Of a stretch of 64,000 nt of DNA, positions 41,865 through 50,271 are shown piece after piece. The notes beneath the pieces were generated by a model, which made no database searches, was not told the origin of the DNA, and saw only the letters and a list, made by a program, of their open reading frames with translations. Made by a program: the position numbers and the translations under genes. The DNA is from Mangrovimicrobium sp033283325. Lineage in GTDB: Bacteria; Pseudomonadota; Gammaproteobacteria; Pseudomonadales; Halieaceae. The DNA lies in the NCBI GenBank assembly GCA_033283325.1, contig JAWMQO010000003.1:372001-436000 (forward strand), read 5' to 3'. Position 1 is the first letter of the stretch, and the number at the start of each line of letters is the position of its first letter.

Positions 41865-42781
41865 GCGGATTCGGCAGCAGCCTGTTTTTGCAGCCAGGGT
41901 TTCAGCCAGGGTTTGGCGCGACCGCCGGGAGCGGTGCCGGTGAGTTGTTCGGAGAGATCGGAAGCCCGCAGCAGCGCATCGAGGTCGATACCGGTATCGA
42001 AGCCCATCTGTTCCAGCATCATCGCCACGTCCTCGGTGGCCACGTTGCCGCTGGCCCCCGGGGCGAAGGGGCAGCCGCCGAGACCGCCGATGGAGGCGTC
42101 GAAATAGCGCACCCCCGATTCCAGGCCGGCGAAAACGTTGGCCAGGCCCATGGCCCGGGTATCGTGGAAGTGGCAACCGAGGCGATCAGCACCCACCGAC
42201 TGCACCAGCGGGTCCATCAACTGCCTCACCTGCAGCGGATTGGCGGCGCCGATGGTATCGGCGATCACGATCCGGTCCGCGCCGGTCGCGGCGAAGCGTT
42301 CGGCGATATCGCGCACCCGGGCGGGATCGATGTCTCCCTCGAAGGGGCAGCTAAAGGCGACGGCGATGGTGGCGATAACCTGCGCGCCGTCCTGCGCGGC
42401 GCGGGCAATGATCGCCGCGGTCTCGGCCTCGGCTTCGGCCATGCTCATCTTCACATTGCGCTGGGCCATGGTGTCGCTGGCGTAGAGCACCATGGCGACC
42501 GTCTCGACCCCGGCCTCGCGGGCCAGTTCATAGCCGCGGGCGTTGGGGATCAGCGCGCTGAAAGCGCCGGCAAGGCCCTTCAGGCCGGCCACCACTTCGC
42601 TGGTACCCGCCATCGCAGGTACCGCCTTCGGGGAGACAAAAGCCCCGGCCTCGACGTGGGTGACGCCCGCCTCGAGCAGGGCCCGAATGAGTTTCACCCG
42701 CTCGTCCACGCTGAGTATCCGCGGCTGGTTCTGAATCCCGTCACGCGGGCCGACATCGTTGAGAATGACCTGTTCGCCCAT
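41861..42781 (-). CDS. Hydroxymethylglutaryl-CoA lyase family enzyme
   Basis: A 306-residue TIM-barrel lyase. VGPRDGIQNQ (about 10-19) holds the metal and catalytic Asp, and GGLGGCPFAPGASGNVATED (about 238-257) is the active-site loop with the conserved Cys. The family splits 3-hydroxy-3-methylglutaryl-CoA into acetyl-CoA and acetoacetate, with relatives acting on similar tertiary hydroxyacyl-CoAs. Its start overlaps the CoA-transferase stop codon by one base (TGATG), so the two are coupled: acid activation, then C-C cleavage. Confidence 0.92.
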   Translation of the reverse strand: MGEQVILNDVGPRDGIQNQPRILSVDERVKLIRALLEAGVTHVEAGAFVSPKAVPAMAGTSEVVAGLKGLAGAFSALIPNARGYELAREAGVETVAMVLYASDTMAQRNVKMSMAEAEAETAAIIARAAQDGAQVIATIAVAFSCPFEGDIDPARVRDIAERFAATGADRIVIADTIGAANPLQVRQLMDPLVQSVGADRLGCHFHDTRAMGLANVFAGLESGVRYFDASIGGLGGCPFAPGASGNVATEDVAMMLEQMGFDTGIDLDALLRASDLSEQLTGTAPGGRAKPWLKPWLQKQAAAESA

Positions 42782-43980
42782 CAGCCGATCACCCCGTCCT
42801 GTTTCAGTTGCGCCACGTCTTCCGGTCTGTAACCCAGCAGGCTGGTGAAGACTTCCTCGGTGTGCTGGCCCAGCAGCGGCGCGGCGCTGTACTCGTCCTC
42901 GCCGGTGCGCGAGAGCTTGATCGGGTTGCCGGGGCCACGGGTGGTGGTTCCGTCTGGGTGCTTGAGCTCGACCACCATCTCGCGGTGCAGGACCTGCGGA
43001 TCGTTGAGTGCCTGGCTGAAGCTGTTGACCGGCGCGCAGGGAATGCGCCGCGCTTCCAGCTGCTCCAGCCAGAAGGCGCTGGTGTTGGTGCCGAGCACTG
43101 CGTTGAGGCGTTCGTTGATCATGTCACGCGCCGCCCAGCGCCCGGGCTGCCCATCGAGGGCCGGGTCGTCGAACTCGGGGCACTCGACAACTTCTTTCAG
43201 GTTCTGCCAGAAGTTATCGGTAATCACCGCGATCACGATAAAACCGTCGGAGCAGCGGAACGTATTGTAGGGAACATGGACAAAGTGGGAGTTGCCGATC
43301 GGGTAGGGGTCCTCCCCGGACAGGAAATGCATGGTCGCCATGTAGTTGAGCAGGGAAATCTGGCAGTCCAGCATGGAAATATCCACGTGCTGGCCGCTGC
43401 CGCTGCGCTCGCGCTCGTAAAGCGCGGCGAGGATACCCATGACCCCAAACATGCCGCCGCCGAGGTCGCCGATGGGAATACCGGCGCGCACCGGGTGCTC
43501 CGGGTCGGAACCGGTGATCGACATGCCGCCGCCGGTGGCCTGGGCCACCTGGTCGAAGGCCGGGCGTTTGTGCCCCGGACCATCCGAGCCAAAGCCGGAG
43601 ACGGTACAGGTGATGATGCGCGGGTTGACCTTGCGCAGGGAGTCATAGTCGATCTTCAGGCGCTCGGGCACGCCGGCGCCGAAGTTACTCAGTACAATGT
43701 CGGAGACTTCGACCAGCTTGTAGAACTGGGCCAGCCCCGCCTCGCTTTTCAGGTCGATGGCGACGCTTTTCTTGTTGCGATTGAGGGTGATGAAATAGGC
43801 GCCCATGCCGCCCAGGGAATTGCGCGGGTCGGTCGCCAGCAGTTTGCGGGTGCCCTCGCCGTGCAGGGGTTCCACCTTGATGGTCTCGGCGCCGAGGTCG
43901 GCGAGGATCATCCCGCCATAGGGGCCGGAGAGCATGTGGGTGAGGTCGAGGATACGTACGCCGTCGAGGGTTTTGTTCAT
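42781..43980 (-). CDS. CaiB/BaiF family (class III) CoA-transferase
   Basis: A 399-residue transferase starting at the ATG ending 43980 (MNKTLDGVRILDLTHMLSGP); a GTG four codons upstream is possible. It has the N-terminal GPYGGMILADLGAETIKVEP block, NRNKKSVAIDLKSEAG, and IPIGDLGGG with the catalytic Asp (about 178). Class III enzymes move CoA from a donor such as succinyl-CoA to a carboxylic acid. Coupling to an HMG-CoA-lyase-like enzyme suggests activation of a 3-hydroxy-3-methyl or citramalate-like dicarboxylate. It is divergent from the amidohydrolase at 44174. Confidence 0.92.
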   Translation of the reverse strand: MNKTLDGVRILDLTHMLSGPYGGMILADLGAETIKVEPLHGEGTRKLLATDPRNSLGGMGAYFITLNRNKKSVAIDLKSEAGLAQFYKLVEVSDIVLSNFGAGVPERLKIDYDSLRKVNPRIITCTVSGFGSDGPGHKRPAFDQVAQATGGGMSITGSDPEHPVRAGIPIGDLGGGMFGVMGILAALYERERSGSGQHVDISMLDCQISLLNYMATMHFLSGEDPYPIGNSHFVHVPYNTFRCSDGFIVIAVITDNFWQNLKEVVECPEFDDPALDGQPGRWAARDMINERLNAVLGTNTSAFWLEQLEARRIPCAPVNSFSQALNDPQVLHREMVVELKHPDGTTTRGPGNPIKLSRTGEDEYSAAPLLGQHTEEVFTSLLGYRPEDVAQLKQDGVIG

Positions 43981-44102
43981 GGTATGGGCCACTCAATTAC
44001 GGTTTGGCAAATGGCCGTCGCCCTAAGGGGCCAGCAGTGAGAAGGCGCCTGACGACTTGCCTGTATTGGCAGAATTGTATTATTGTTATGCCTATATATC
44101 AA

Positions 44103-44116
44103 TTGTTATAGCATTA
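44103..44116. promoter_or_regulatory. Candidate GntR operator TTGTTATAGCATTA
   Basis: It lies between the divergent CoA-transferase and amidohydrolase operons, 57 bp before the latter. Its minus-strand core TGCTATAACA is identical over 10 bp to the site before gntR at 2600-2609. The surrounding 50 bp is unusually A/T-rich for this window and carries further TTG/TATA repeats. Confidence 0.55.
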
Positions 44117-44173
44117 GATCATTAGCGTCGACTCGTGTGCCGGGCCGCCGCAGATGAAACAGCAGGAACTACT

Positions 44174-44842
44174 ATGGAAACCAGTGACAAGACAGCCCGC
44201 CAGATCTACCAGGAACTGAAGGCCAATCCCTCCCGGGCGCGCTTCGGCTTCGGCGAGAAAGCCATCCTGGTCAACGTCGACCCGCAGAAGGCCTACACCC
44301 GCACCGACCTGTTCAAGACCGCCTACGAGACCGACCCGCGGCAGATGGAATACACCGACACCCTGGCGAAGAAATTCCGCGCCCTGGGCTGGCCGGTGGT
44401 ATGGACCCACGTGGCCTACATGGAATCCGGCGAGGACTGCGGCGTCTGGGGCACCCGCACCGACACCCCCGACTCCCTGCAGAACATCAAGTTCGGCTCC
44501 GAGCGCAGCGAATTCGACGACCGCCTGGAGATCGACCGCGAGCGCGACGTGATCTACTGCAAGAAGATGCCCTCGGCTTTCTTCGAAACCCAGCTACAAT
44601 CCCTGTGCGTATGGCACAAGGTCGACACCGTGGTGATTACCGGCGGCTCCACTTCGGGCTGCATCCGCGCCACCGCGGTGGATTCACTGTCCCGCGGCTA
44701 CCGCACCATCGTGCCGGAGGAGTGCGTGTCGGACAAACACGAGTCCTACCACTTCGCCAACCTTACCGACCTCGCCATCAAGTACGCCGACGTGCTGGAA
44801 GTGCAGGAAGTATTCGACTGGCTCGACGGCCAGAAGGGCTGA
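44174..44842 (+). CDS. Isochorismatase-family cysteine hydrolase, copy 2
   Basis: A 222-residue paralogue of the enzyme at 4575. Catalytic residues are visible as Asp in LVNVDPQKAY (about 36), Lys in IYCKKMPSAF (about 134) and Cys in STSGCIRAT (about 165). CAGGAACT precedes the ATG. The SGCIRA signature again points to amide or carbamoyl hydrolysis. It leads a three-gene operon with two PuuE-like deacetylases, 29 bp and then an overlapping start downstream, so the three probably act in sequence on an amide-containing compound. Confidence 0.87.
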   Translation: METSDKTARQIYQELKANPSRARFGFGEKAILVNVDPQKAYTRTDLFKTAYETDPRQMEYTDTLAKKFRALGWPVVWTHVAYMESGEDCGVWGTRTDTPDSLQNIKFGSERSEFDDRLEIDRERDVIYCKKMPSAFFETQLQSLCVWHKVDTVVITGGSTSGCIRATAVDSLSRGYRTIVPEECVSDKHESYHFANLTDLAIKYADVLEVQEVFDWLDGQKG

Positions 44843-44871
44843 AGGCGACGGCACCGCGAGGAGGGAGCAAG

Positions 44872-45792
44872 ATGAAAGCAGACCCCGGTCTCTACGACTA
44901 CTGGCCCTGGCAAGGGCGGCCGAAGATCAGCTGGCCCGGCGGCGCCCGCATCGCCTTCTGGGTAGCGCCGAACATCGAGTTCTACGAACTCAATCCGCCG
45001 GCCAACCCCCATCGCAAGGCCTGGCCCCAGCCCTACCCCGCCACCCCCGGCTACAGCATCCGCGACTACGGCAACCGGGTGGGCCACGTGCGGCAGATGG
45101 AAGTGCTGGACCGCTACGGCATTCGCGGCTCGATCTCACTCTCCACCGCGCTCTGCGATCACCACCCGGAAATCATCGCCATGTGCGCCGAGCGGGACTG
45201 GGAGTTCTTCAGCCACGGCATCTACAACACCCGCTATACCTATGGCCTCTCCGAAGAGCAGGAGCGGGAGATGATCCAGGATTCGGTGGATACCATCGAG
45301 AAACACACCGGGCGCAAGCCGGCGGGCTACCTCGCCCCGGCCCTGTCCCACTCGGAACACACCATCGATCTCTTCGCCGAGGCCGGCGGTATCTACACCT
45401 GCGACCTCTTCCACGACGACCAGCCCACCCCCATTCGCGTACGCAACGGCCAGCGTTTCGTCTCCGTCCCCTACTCCCTGGAGATGAACGACACCATCGC
45501 CTACGTGGTGAACAAGGTCGAGCCGCGCCGCTACGGACAGATGCTCAAGGACAATTTCGACCGCCTCTACCAGGAAGGCGCGGAGCACGGCACCGTGATG
45601 TGCATCCCCACCCACAACTACCAGGTGAGCTGCCCGCACCGGCTGAAGGCTTTCGAGGAAGCGCTGGAATACATCACCGGCCACTCTGACGTGTGGGTCA
45701 CCACCGGCCGGGAGATCGCCGAGTACTACCTGGAGAATCACTACGACAGCGCGCTGGAACATATCGCGGCGCAGCAGGAGGTGAAAGCATGA
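44872..45792 (+). CDS. Polysaccharide-deacetylase-fold amidohydrolase (PuuE-like), copy 1
   Basis: A 306-residue protein of the NodB fold in its PuuE/allantoinase branch. IAFWVAPNIEFYELN replaces the TFDDG motif of true polysaccharide deacetylases, and WEFFSHGIYNTRYT stands in for the HxxxH metal motif, leaving one His. GYSIRDYGNRVGHVRQMEVL and PSH-type PALSHSEHT segments are typical of the branch. A C-N bond in a small molecule is therefore a likelier substrate than chitin-type polymers. GAGGAGGGAG precedes the ATG. It overlaps the next gene by ATGA. Confidence 0.82.
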   Translation: MKADPGLYDYWPWQGRPKISWPGGARIAFWVAPNIEFYELNPPANPHRKAWPQPYPATPGYSIRDYGNRVGHVRQMEVLDRYGIRGSISLSTALCDHHPEIIAMCAERDWEFFSHGIYNTRYTYGLSEEQEREMIQDSVDTIEKHTGRKPAGYLAPALSHSEHTIDLFAEAGGIYTCDLFHDDQPTPIRVRNGQRFVSVPYSLEMNDTIAYVVNKVEPRRYGQMLKDNFDRLYQEGAEHGTVMCIPTHNYQVSCPHRLKAFEEALEYITGHSDVWVTTGREIAEYYLENHYDSALEHIAAQQEVKA

Positions 45793-46718
45793 GCCTGGAC
45801 CGCGAACACCTCGAGTATCCTGTGCGCCGCTACGGCATGGACCACGAGCGCTACGAATGGTCCATGCTCAGCGAGCGCCCGCCAGTACGCTGGCCGGACG
45901 ATAAACCCCTGGCCCTGTGGGTAAACGTCTGCCTGCAGTTCTTCCCCATGAACCAGCAGGGCAAGCCCTTCGCGGTGCCCGGCGGCATGACCATGCCCTA
46001 CCCGGACCTGCGCCATTTCAGCCTGCGCGACTACGGCAACCGGGTCGGCGTGTACCGCATCCTCAAGGCCCTCGACCAGAACAAGGTTCGCGCCAGCTTC
46101 GCGGTGAACAGCGCGCTGGCGGAGCGCGCACCGCAGCTCCTGCAAACGATCTCGGGGCGCGGCGACGAAATCCTCGCCCACGGCGTGCACATGGACGCCC
46201 TGCACTACGGCGGCCAGCCGGAAGCGGAAGAGCGCGAGCTGGTCAGCCGCTGCCTCGACACCCTGCGCTCGGCCAGCGGCCAGGCGGTGAAGGGCTGGCT
46301 CAGCCCGGCGCGCAACGAAAGCGAGAATACGCCGGAGTTGCTGGTGGAACACGGCGTCGAGTACTTCTGTGACTGGGTCAACGACGACATGCCCTACCCC
46401 TTCCACACCGCGCGCGGGGATCTCTGGGCCATGCCCCTGTCGAATGAAATCGAAGACCGCTTCGTGCTGATGAACAACCTGCACTCGGAACAGTCCTGGC
46501 TGGAGCAGGTCTGCGACGCCAGCGACTTCCTGCTGAAGGAAGCCGAACAAAGCGGCAGCGGGCGCATCCTCGCCCTCAACATTCACCCCTGGCTGCTCGG
46601 CCAGCCCCACCGCATCGGCAAGCTGGAGCAGGCGCTGGCTTATATCTCAGGGAAGGAGGGCGTCTGGTCCGCGGGGCCCGGGGAAATTCTTTCCGCGTTC
46701 ACCGCGCAGCAAGCCTGA
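45789..46718 (+). CDS. Polysaccharide-deacetylase-fold amidohydrolase (PuuE-like), copy 2
   Basis: A 309-residue homologue of the preceding gene, sharing RHFSLRDYGNRVGVYRILKA and EILAHGVHMDALHYGGQPEA, but clearly diverged. It also lacks the TFDDG motif (ALWVNVCLQFFP instead). The tandem, translationally coupled arrangement suggests a heteromeric enzyme or two successive steps. It is the last gene of the 44174-46718 operon and is convergent with the VOC gene 10 bp away. Confidence 0.82.
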   Translation: MSLDREHLEYPVRRYGMDHERYEWSMLSERPPVRWPDDKPLALWVNVCLQFFPMNQQGKPFAVPGGMTMPYPDLRHFSLRDYGNRVGVYRILKALDQNKVRASFAVNSALAERAPQLLQTISGRGDEILAHGVHMDALHYGGQPEAEERELVSRCLDTLRSASGQAVKGWLSPARNESENTPELLVEHGVEYFCDWVNDDMPYPFHTARGDLWAMPLSNEIEDRFVLMNNLHSEQSWLEQVCDASDFLLKEAEQSGSGRILALNIHPWLLGQPHRIGKLEQALAYISGKEGVWSAGPGEILSAFTAQQA

Positions 46719-46727
46719 AACACGCTC

Positions 46728-47267
46728 TCAATCCTTCACCGGCAGACTGGCAGGACCTGTCCTGTTCTGGTCTGCCGGGTCGCGCTCGATCAGCGAGAGC
46801 AGCGTACCATCGCAATCGCGGATGCAGACTTCACTGACAGCGAGATCGCCCATGCGGAATGTCTGCACCGGGCGGACAAGGACGCCCCCGGCCTGCTCCA
46901 GTAAAAGCAGCGTAGCGGCGAGTGAACTGACATAGAACACCAGGGCGATCTCGCCGATACGGGCGGGGCCGGAGAGCCGCTCGGCCTCTAGCGCGCCCTG
47001 CTCCGGGGAAATCTGGAACAAACCCACCATGCCGAAGTTTGGCCCCGGGCTTTTCAAAATCCTTACCGGGTAGGGTTGGTGTCTCGCGAGCCCGATCACC
47101 TCGCTCGCCGAGGGATCTTCCAGCACGGCATCCAGGTAGGTTTCCCGAAGGCCGAGCTGGCGATAAAAACGGGTCGCTCGCTCGAGATCGCGGACAAACA
47201 GTGTGGCGCGAATAAGCGAAGATACCGTCGTCGGACTGTTTTCTACCGCGTTTTCCCTGCCTTCCAT
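46728..47267 (-). CDS. VOC/glyoxalase-superfamily protein
   Basis: A 179-residue protein with the paired beta-alpha-beta-beta-beta modules of vicinal-oxygen-chelate proteins. Start SSLIRATLFVRDLERATRFY (about 16-35) is the typical first strand and helix, and VCIRDCDGTLLSLIER closes the second module with a Glu at the usual metal position. The first-module metal His is not evident, so it may be a binding protein or a dioxygenase/lyase-like enzyme with altered ligands. GGGGGAGCAGG precedes the ATG. It stands alone between the deacetylase operon and the membrane gene. Confidence 0.75.
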   Translation of the reverse strand: MEGRENAVENSPTTVSSLIRATLFVRDLERATRFYRQLGLRETYLDAVLEDPSASEVIGLARHQPYPVRILKSPGPNFGMVGLFQISPEQGALEAERLSGPARIGEIALVFYVSSLAATLLLLEQAGGVLVRPVQTFRMGDLAVSEVCIRDCDGTLLSLIERDPADQNRTGPASLPVKD

Positions 47268-47381
47268 GATCCTGCTCCCCCCTGGACAAAAGCGTCAGTG
47301 TCGCGCCTGGCGCGGGGCCTTTCATTGATAAATATCGGGAGCATGCCAACCACGGCCTGCCCCCCTGCCCCAACTTCGAGA

Positions 47382-48125
47382 TCACGCGGGTGCCAGGCGC
47401 GGACCACTGCGGGTTTTCCACTGCATATAAAAGATCACCGGTACGCCGATCATCGACGGCAGGAACCACAGCCAGATGCGCAGTTCCGGCGGGAGCCAGT
47501 CTTCCATCAGTGTCCTGCCGCCGAAAACCAGGAAGGCGGTGTGTGCAGCGATGCCCGCACCGACGATGTTGCCGATATGCTGCCGCAGCAGTTGCTGCGC
47601 CGAGGGATCAGTGGCACGCCCGCCGAGCCACATGCCAATCGCATTCATCAGCCCCAGCACCGCGAAGACGTAATACAGGACCAGGCCATCGTGGAAGCCG
47701 CGCCAGAGCAGGTGCGCGGAGGCGATGCCCAGTGCCAACAACAGCGCGCGATGGACAGGCTGGCGCATCAGGCCCGGCTGCCGCCGGCTGCGCAGGGCGA
47801 GGACGGCGTGCCGGGTGTTGGCGAGCAAGAGGAGCCCGAGCACCAACAGCAGGTGAGCGAGCACGTAGGCCTGGGCGATCACCTGCCGCTGCCGTTCCTC
47901 CGACAGCTCCAGGGCATCCTGCGTCGCCAGCGGCGACAGGTAGAGCATCGCAACCAGTAAAAGGGCCGAACTGGCCGTGGCCGTCATCGCCACCACGAAC
48001 CAGTTGCCGATGCGGCGGTGCCGGGCCGTGCCCTTGCGGCCCAGGGCCGGGAGCCAGAAGATCGCGAGGCCGAAGAGCCCCGCCGCCGCGTGCAGGAAAA
48101 CCATAAGGTCATAGAACATTGTCAT
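47382..48125 (-). CDS. Polytopic membrane protein, DUF2306-like
   Basis: A 247-residue protein with about seven hydrophobic helices, starting at the ATG 48123-48125 that follows GGGAGG by seven bases. FYDLMVFLHAAAGLFGLAIF forms the first helix and HRRIGNWFVVAM (about 43) the next. I see no catalytic motif. It is divergent from the histidine kinase across 137 bp, so it is a plausible target of that two-component system. Confidence 0.6.
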   Translation of the reverse strand: MTMFYDLMVFLHAAAGLFGLAIFWLPALGRKGTARHRRIGNWFVVAMTATASSALLLVAMLYLSPLATQDALELSEERQRQVIAQAYVLAHLLLVLGLLLLANTRHAVLALRSRRQPGLMRQPVHRALLLALGIASAHLLWRGFHDGLVLYYVFAVLGLMNAIGMWLGGRATDPSAQQLLRQHIGNIVGAGIAAHTAFLVFGGRTLMEDWLPPELRIWLWFLPSMIGVPVIFYMQWKTRSGPRLAPA

Positions 48126-48262
48126 TTTGCAGCCTCCCATCATTCAATCCGATGGGGGCAGCGTAGCGCGGCGGCAGCGCTGGCTTGAGTGCCACAAGTC
48201 ACGAATTCCACCCATGACTTTCGGCAGGGGTTTTCTGCGGATAACTGTGCCAGACTTTCGCC

Positions 48263-49411
48263 ATGGATACGCTGGAAGCCCACGAAGCCCGCCAGGACCG
48301 CTACCGGGTACTCGCGGGAGCGGTTACCTGGGCGCTGGTCGCCTTCGTCTACCTCGGCAATTTCGGCAGCGGGGCGTGGGATATCAGCCGCTGGCTGGGG
48401 CTGGCGGCGATACTGGCCTACGGGGCGGGCATCTTCGTCGCCACCCGCAGGGATGCGCAGTGGCCCACGCCATCGCAGTCCATGCGTCACGCCGCCCTTG
48501 CCCTCGCCGCTCTGGCCCTGTTCCTGATGATTCTGACCAATTCGCGGGACGTGGTCTTCATCCTCGCCATCATCATGGCGGCGGTGCTGCCAGAGCATTT
48601 CCGCCTGGGCCGTGCCGCACTCCTGCAACTGCTCCTGCACGGCACAATGACGGTGCTCTACATATGGCGCTGGGAGCCCGGTTCCTGGTTCATCATGCAG
48701 AGCCTGCTGTGGCTGGGCTTTGATGCCTTCGCCCTGTTGACCAGCCATGTCGCGGCAGAAGAACGGCGCACCCGGCGGGAACTGCAGTTCACTAACCAGC
48801 AGTTGAGCGCCACCCAGAACATGCTTGCGGCGACTGGCCGCCAGGAAGAGCGCCTGAGAATTTCCCGCGACCTCCACGATACCGCCGGCCACCACCTCAC
48901 CGGGCTCAGCCTGCTGCTGGAGGCCGCCAGCCACAGCGACGGCGAAAAGGCCCGGGAACATGTTCGCGAGGCGCGCATGATAGCCCGGCTGCTGCTCGCC
49001 GACATCCGCGAGGTAGTGTCCGAGTTGCGCGGCATGCGCGGCCTCAACCTGGTGGAAGCGCTGCGCTCTTTGCAATCCTCGGGCAGCCGACTGCAGGTCG
49101 AGCTGGATATCCCCGACGAACTCGACGTCGCCGACCTTCGGGTCGCAGAAACCGTGTTTCGCGTGGTACAGGAAATCATTACCAATGCCGTTCGCCACGC
49201 CTGTGCCGCCAGGTTGAAGGTACACATCGCCGCGAACGCGTCGGGGCTTCTTATCAAGGCCGGTGACGACGGCGCGCTGCGCCAGCTGCCGCGGGAAGGC
49301 AACGGCCTCAAGGGCATGCGCGAGCGGGTCGAAGCCCTGGGCGGGAGTCTCGCACTTTCCGCCAATCCCGGGCTAAGTTACGACATCTACCTTCCGCTGG
49401 AGCCGGCATGA
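48263..49411 (+). CDS. NarL-family sensor histidine kinase (HisKA_3, DesK/LiaS-like)
   Basis: A 382-residue kinase. Residues about 14-155 hold roughly five transmembrane helices with little periplasmic sequence, suggesting sensing within the membrane. The dimerisation and phosphoacceptor box is RISRDLHDTAGHHLTGL with His205, and the ATPase domain has TNAVRHA (N box, about 308) and GNGLKGMRERVEALGG (G box). The stop overlaps the response-regulator start by ATGA. Membrane stress or lipid state is a usual signal for this topology, but the signal here is unknown. Confidence 0.9.
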   Translation: MDTLEAHEARQDRYRVLAGAVTWALVAFVYLGNFGSGAWDISRWLGLAAILAYGAGIFVATRRDAQWPTPSQSMRHAALALAALALFLMILTNSRDVVFILAIIMAAVLPEHFRLGRAALLQLLLHGTMTVLYIWRWEPGSWFIMQSLLWLGFDAFALLTSHVAAEERRTRRELQFTNQQLSATQNMLAATGRQEERLRISRDLHDTAGHHLTGLSLLLEAASHSDGEKAREHVREARMIARLLLADIREVVSELRGMRGLNLVEALRSLQSSGSRLQVELDIPDELDVADLRVAETVFRVVQEIITNAVRHACAARLKVHIAANASGLLIKAGDDGALRQLPREGNGLKGMRERVEALGGSLALSANPGLSYDIYLPLEPA

Positions 49412-50049
49412 TCTCGGTCCTGCTGGTCGACGACCAGAACCTCGTGCGCCGGGGGATTCGCAGCCTGCTGGAACTCAGTGGGAATATCAGCGTGGCCGGC
49501 GAGGCGGCGGACGGTGAGGAAGCGCTCACACTGATTGCTCAGTTGAGGCCTGACGTCCTGTTGCTGGACCTGCAAATGCCGCGGCTGGACGGGATCGGTG
49601 TCCTTCGGGCCCTGCATTCACAGGACCAGGGCATCCCGGTCATCGTACTCACCACCTTCGACGAACCCGAGCGCCTGATCGAGTGCTCGCGGCTCGGCGC
49701 CCGGGGCTACCTGCTCAAGGATGTCAGCCTGGAACAGCTGGTCGGCGCCATCGAGACCGTACACGGCGGCGGCTCGATGATCCAGCCAACCCTTACCCTC
49801 GGCATGCTCGAACGGCTGGAGCGCGATTCACCGGCCAACAGTGGCGAGATCGAGGCGCTCACTCCCAGGGAAATCGAGGTCCTGCGCTGCATGGCCGGTG
49901 GATTGTCCAACCGGGAAATCGCCGAGGTCGTCCACCTCTCCGAGGGCACGGTGAAAAACCACGTGTCCTCGATTCTCGCCAAGCTGGCAGTGCGCGACCG
50001 CACCCGGGCAGTGCTCAAGGCCATCGACTACGGCCTGATACAAGCCTGA
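49408..50049 (+). CDS. NarL/LuxR-family response regulator
   Basis: A 213-residue regulator with a receiver domain (phosphoacceptor Asp54 in LLLDLQMPRLDG, acidic pair DD at 8-9, Lys in GYLLKDVS) and a LuxR helix-turn-helix, LTPREIEVLRCMAGGLSNRE (about 149-168) followed by VHLSEGTVKNHVSS. It is coupled to the kinase by ATGA. Likely targets are the adjacent membrane gene and the MFS-PQQ operon that starts 223 bp downstream. Confidence 0.93.
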   Translation: MISVLLVDDQNLVRRGIRSLLELSGNISVAGEAADGEEALTLIAQLRPDVLLLDLQMPRLDGIGVLRALHSQDQGIPVIVLTTFDEPERLIECSRLGARGYLLKDVSLEQLVGAIETVHGGGSMIQPTLTLGMLERLERDSPANSGEIEALTPREIEVLRCMAGGLSNREIAEVVHLSEGTVKNHVSSILAKLAVRDRTRAVLKAIDYGLIQA

Positions 50050-50271
50050 TTGCGACCGCGGTATATTCAGTGGCGATTCCCCGGGCACAATACGCGTTGA
50101 CCGCGACAGGCCATGCTTGCTAGGGTGAATGACTGTTCACCCGTGCCCGCGCACACTGACAAGACCCATAATGATAAACAATACTCGATCTCTTCCTCGC
50201 TGCCCGCGTTTGCACAGGAAGCCGTATCCAATCGGCCGAAAATCCGTTTCCGCCGCACCTGGATTGCAGCG

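Noticed and set aside
44872..46718. Chitin or peptidoglycan deacetylases
   Set aside because: The TFDDG and HxxxH metal motifs of NodB polysaccharide deacetylases are missing, there is no export signal, and the neighbours are small-molecule amidase and CoA enzymes.
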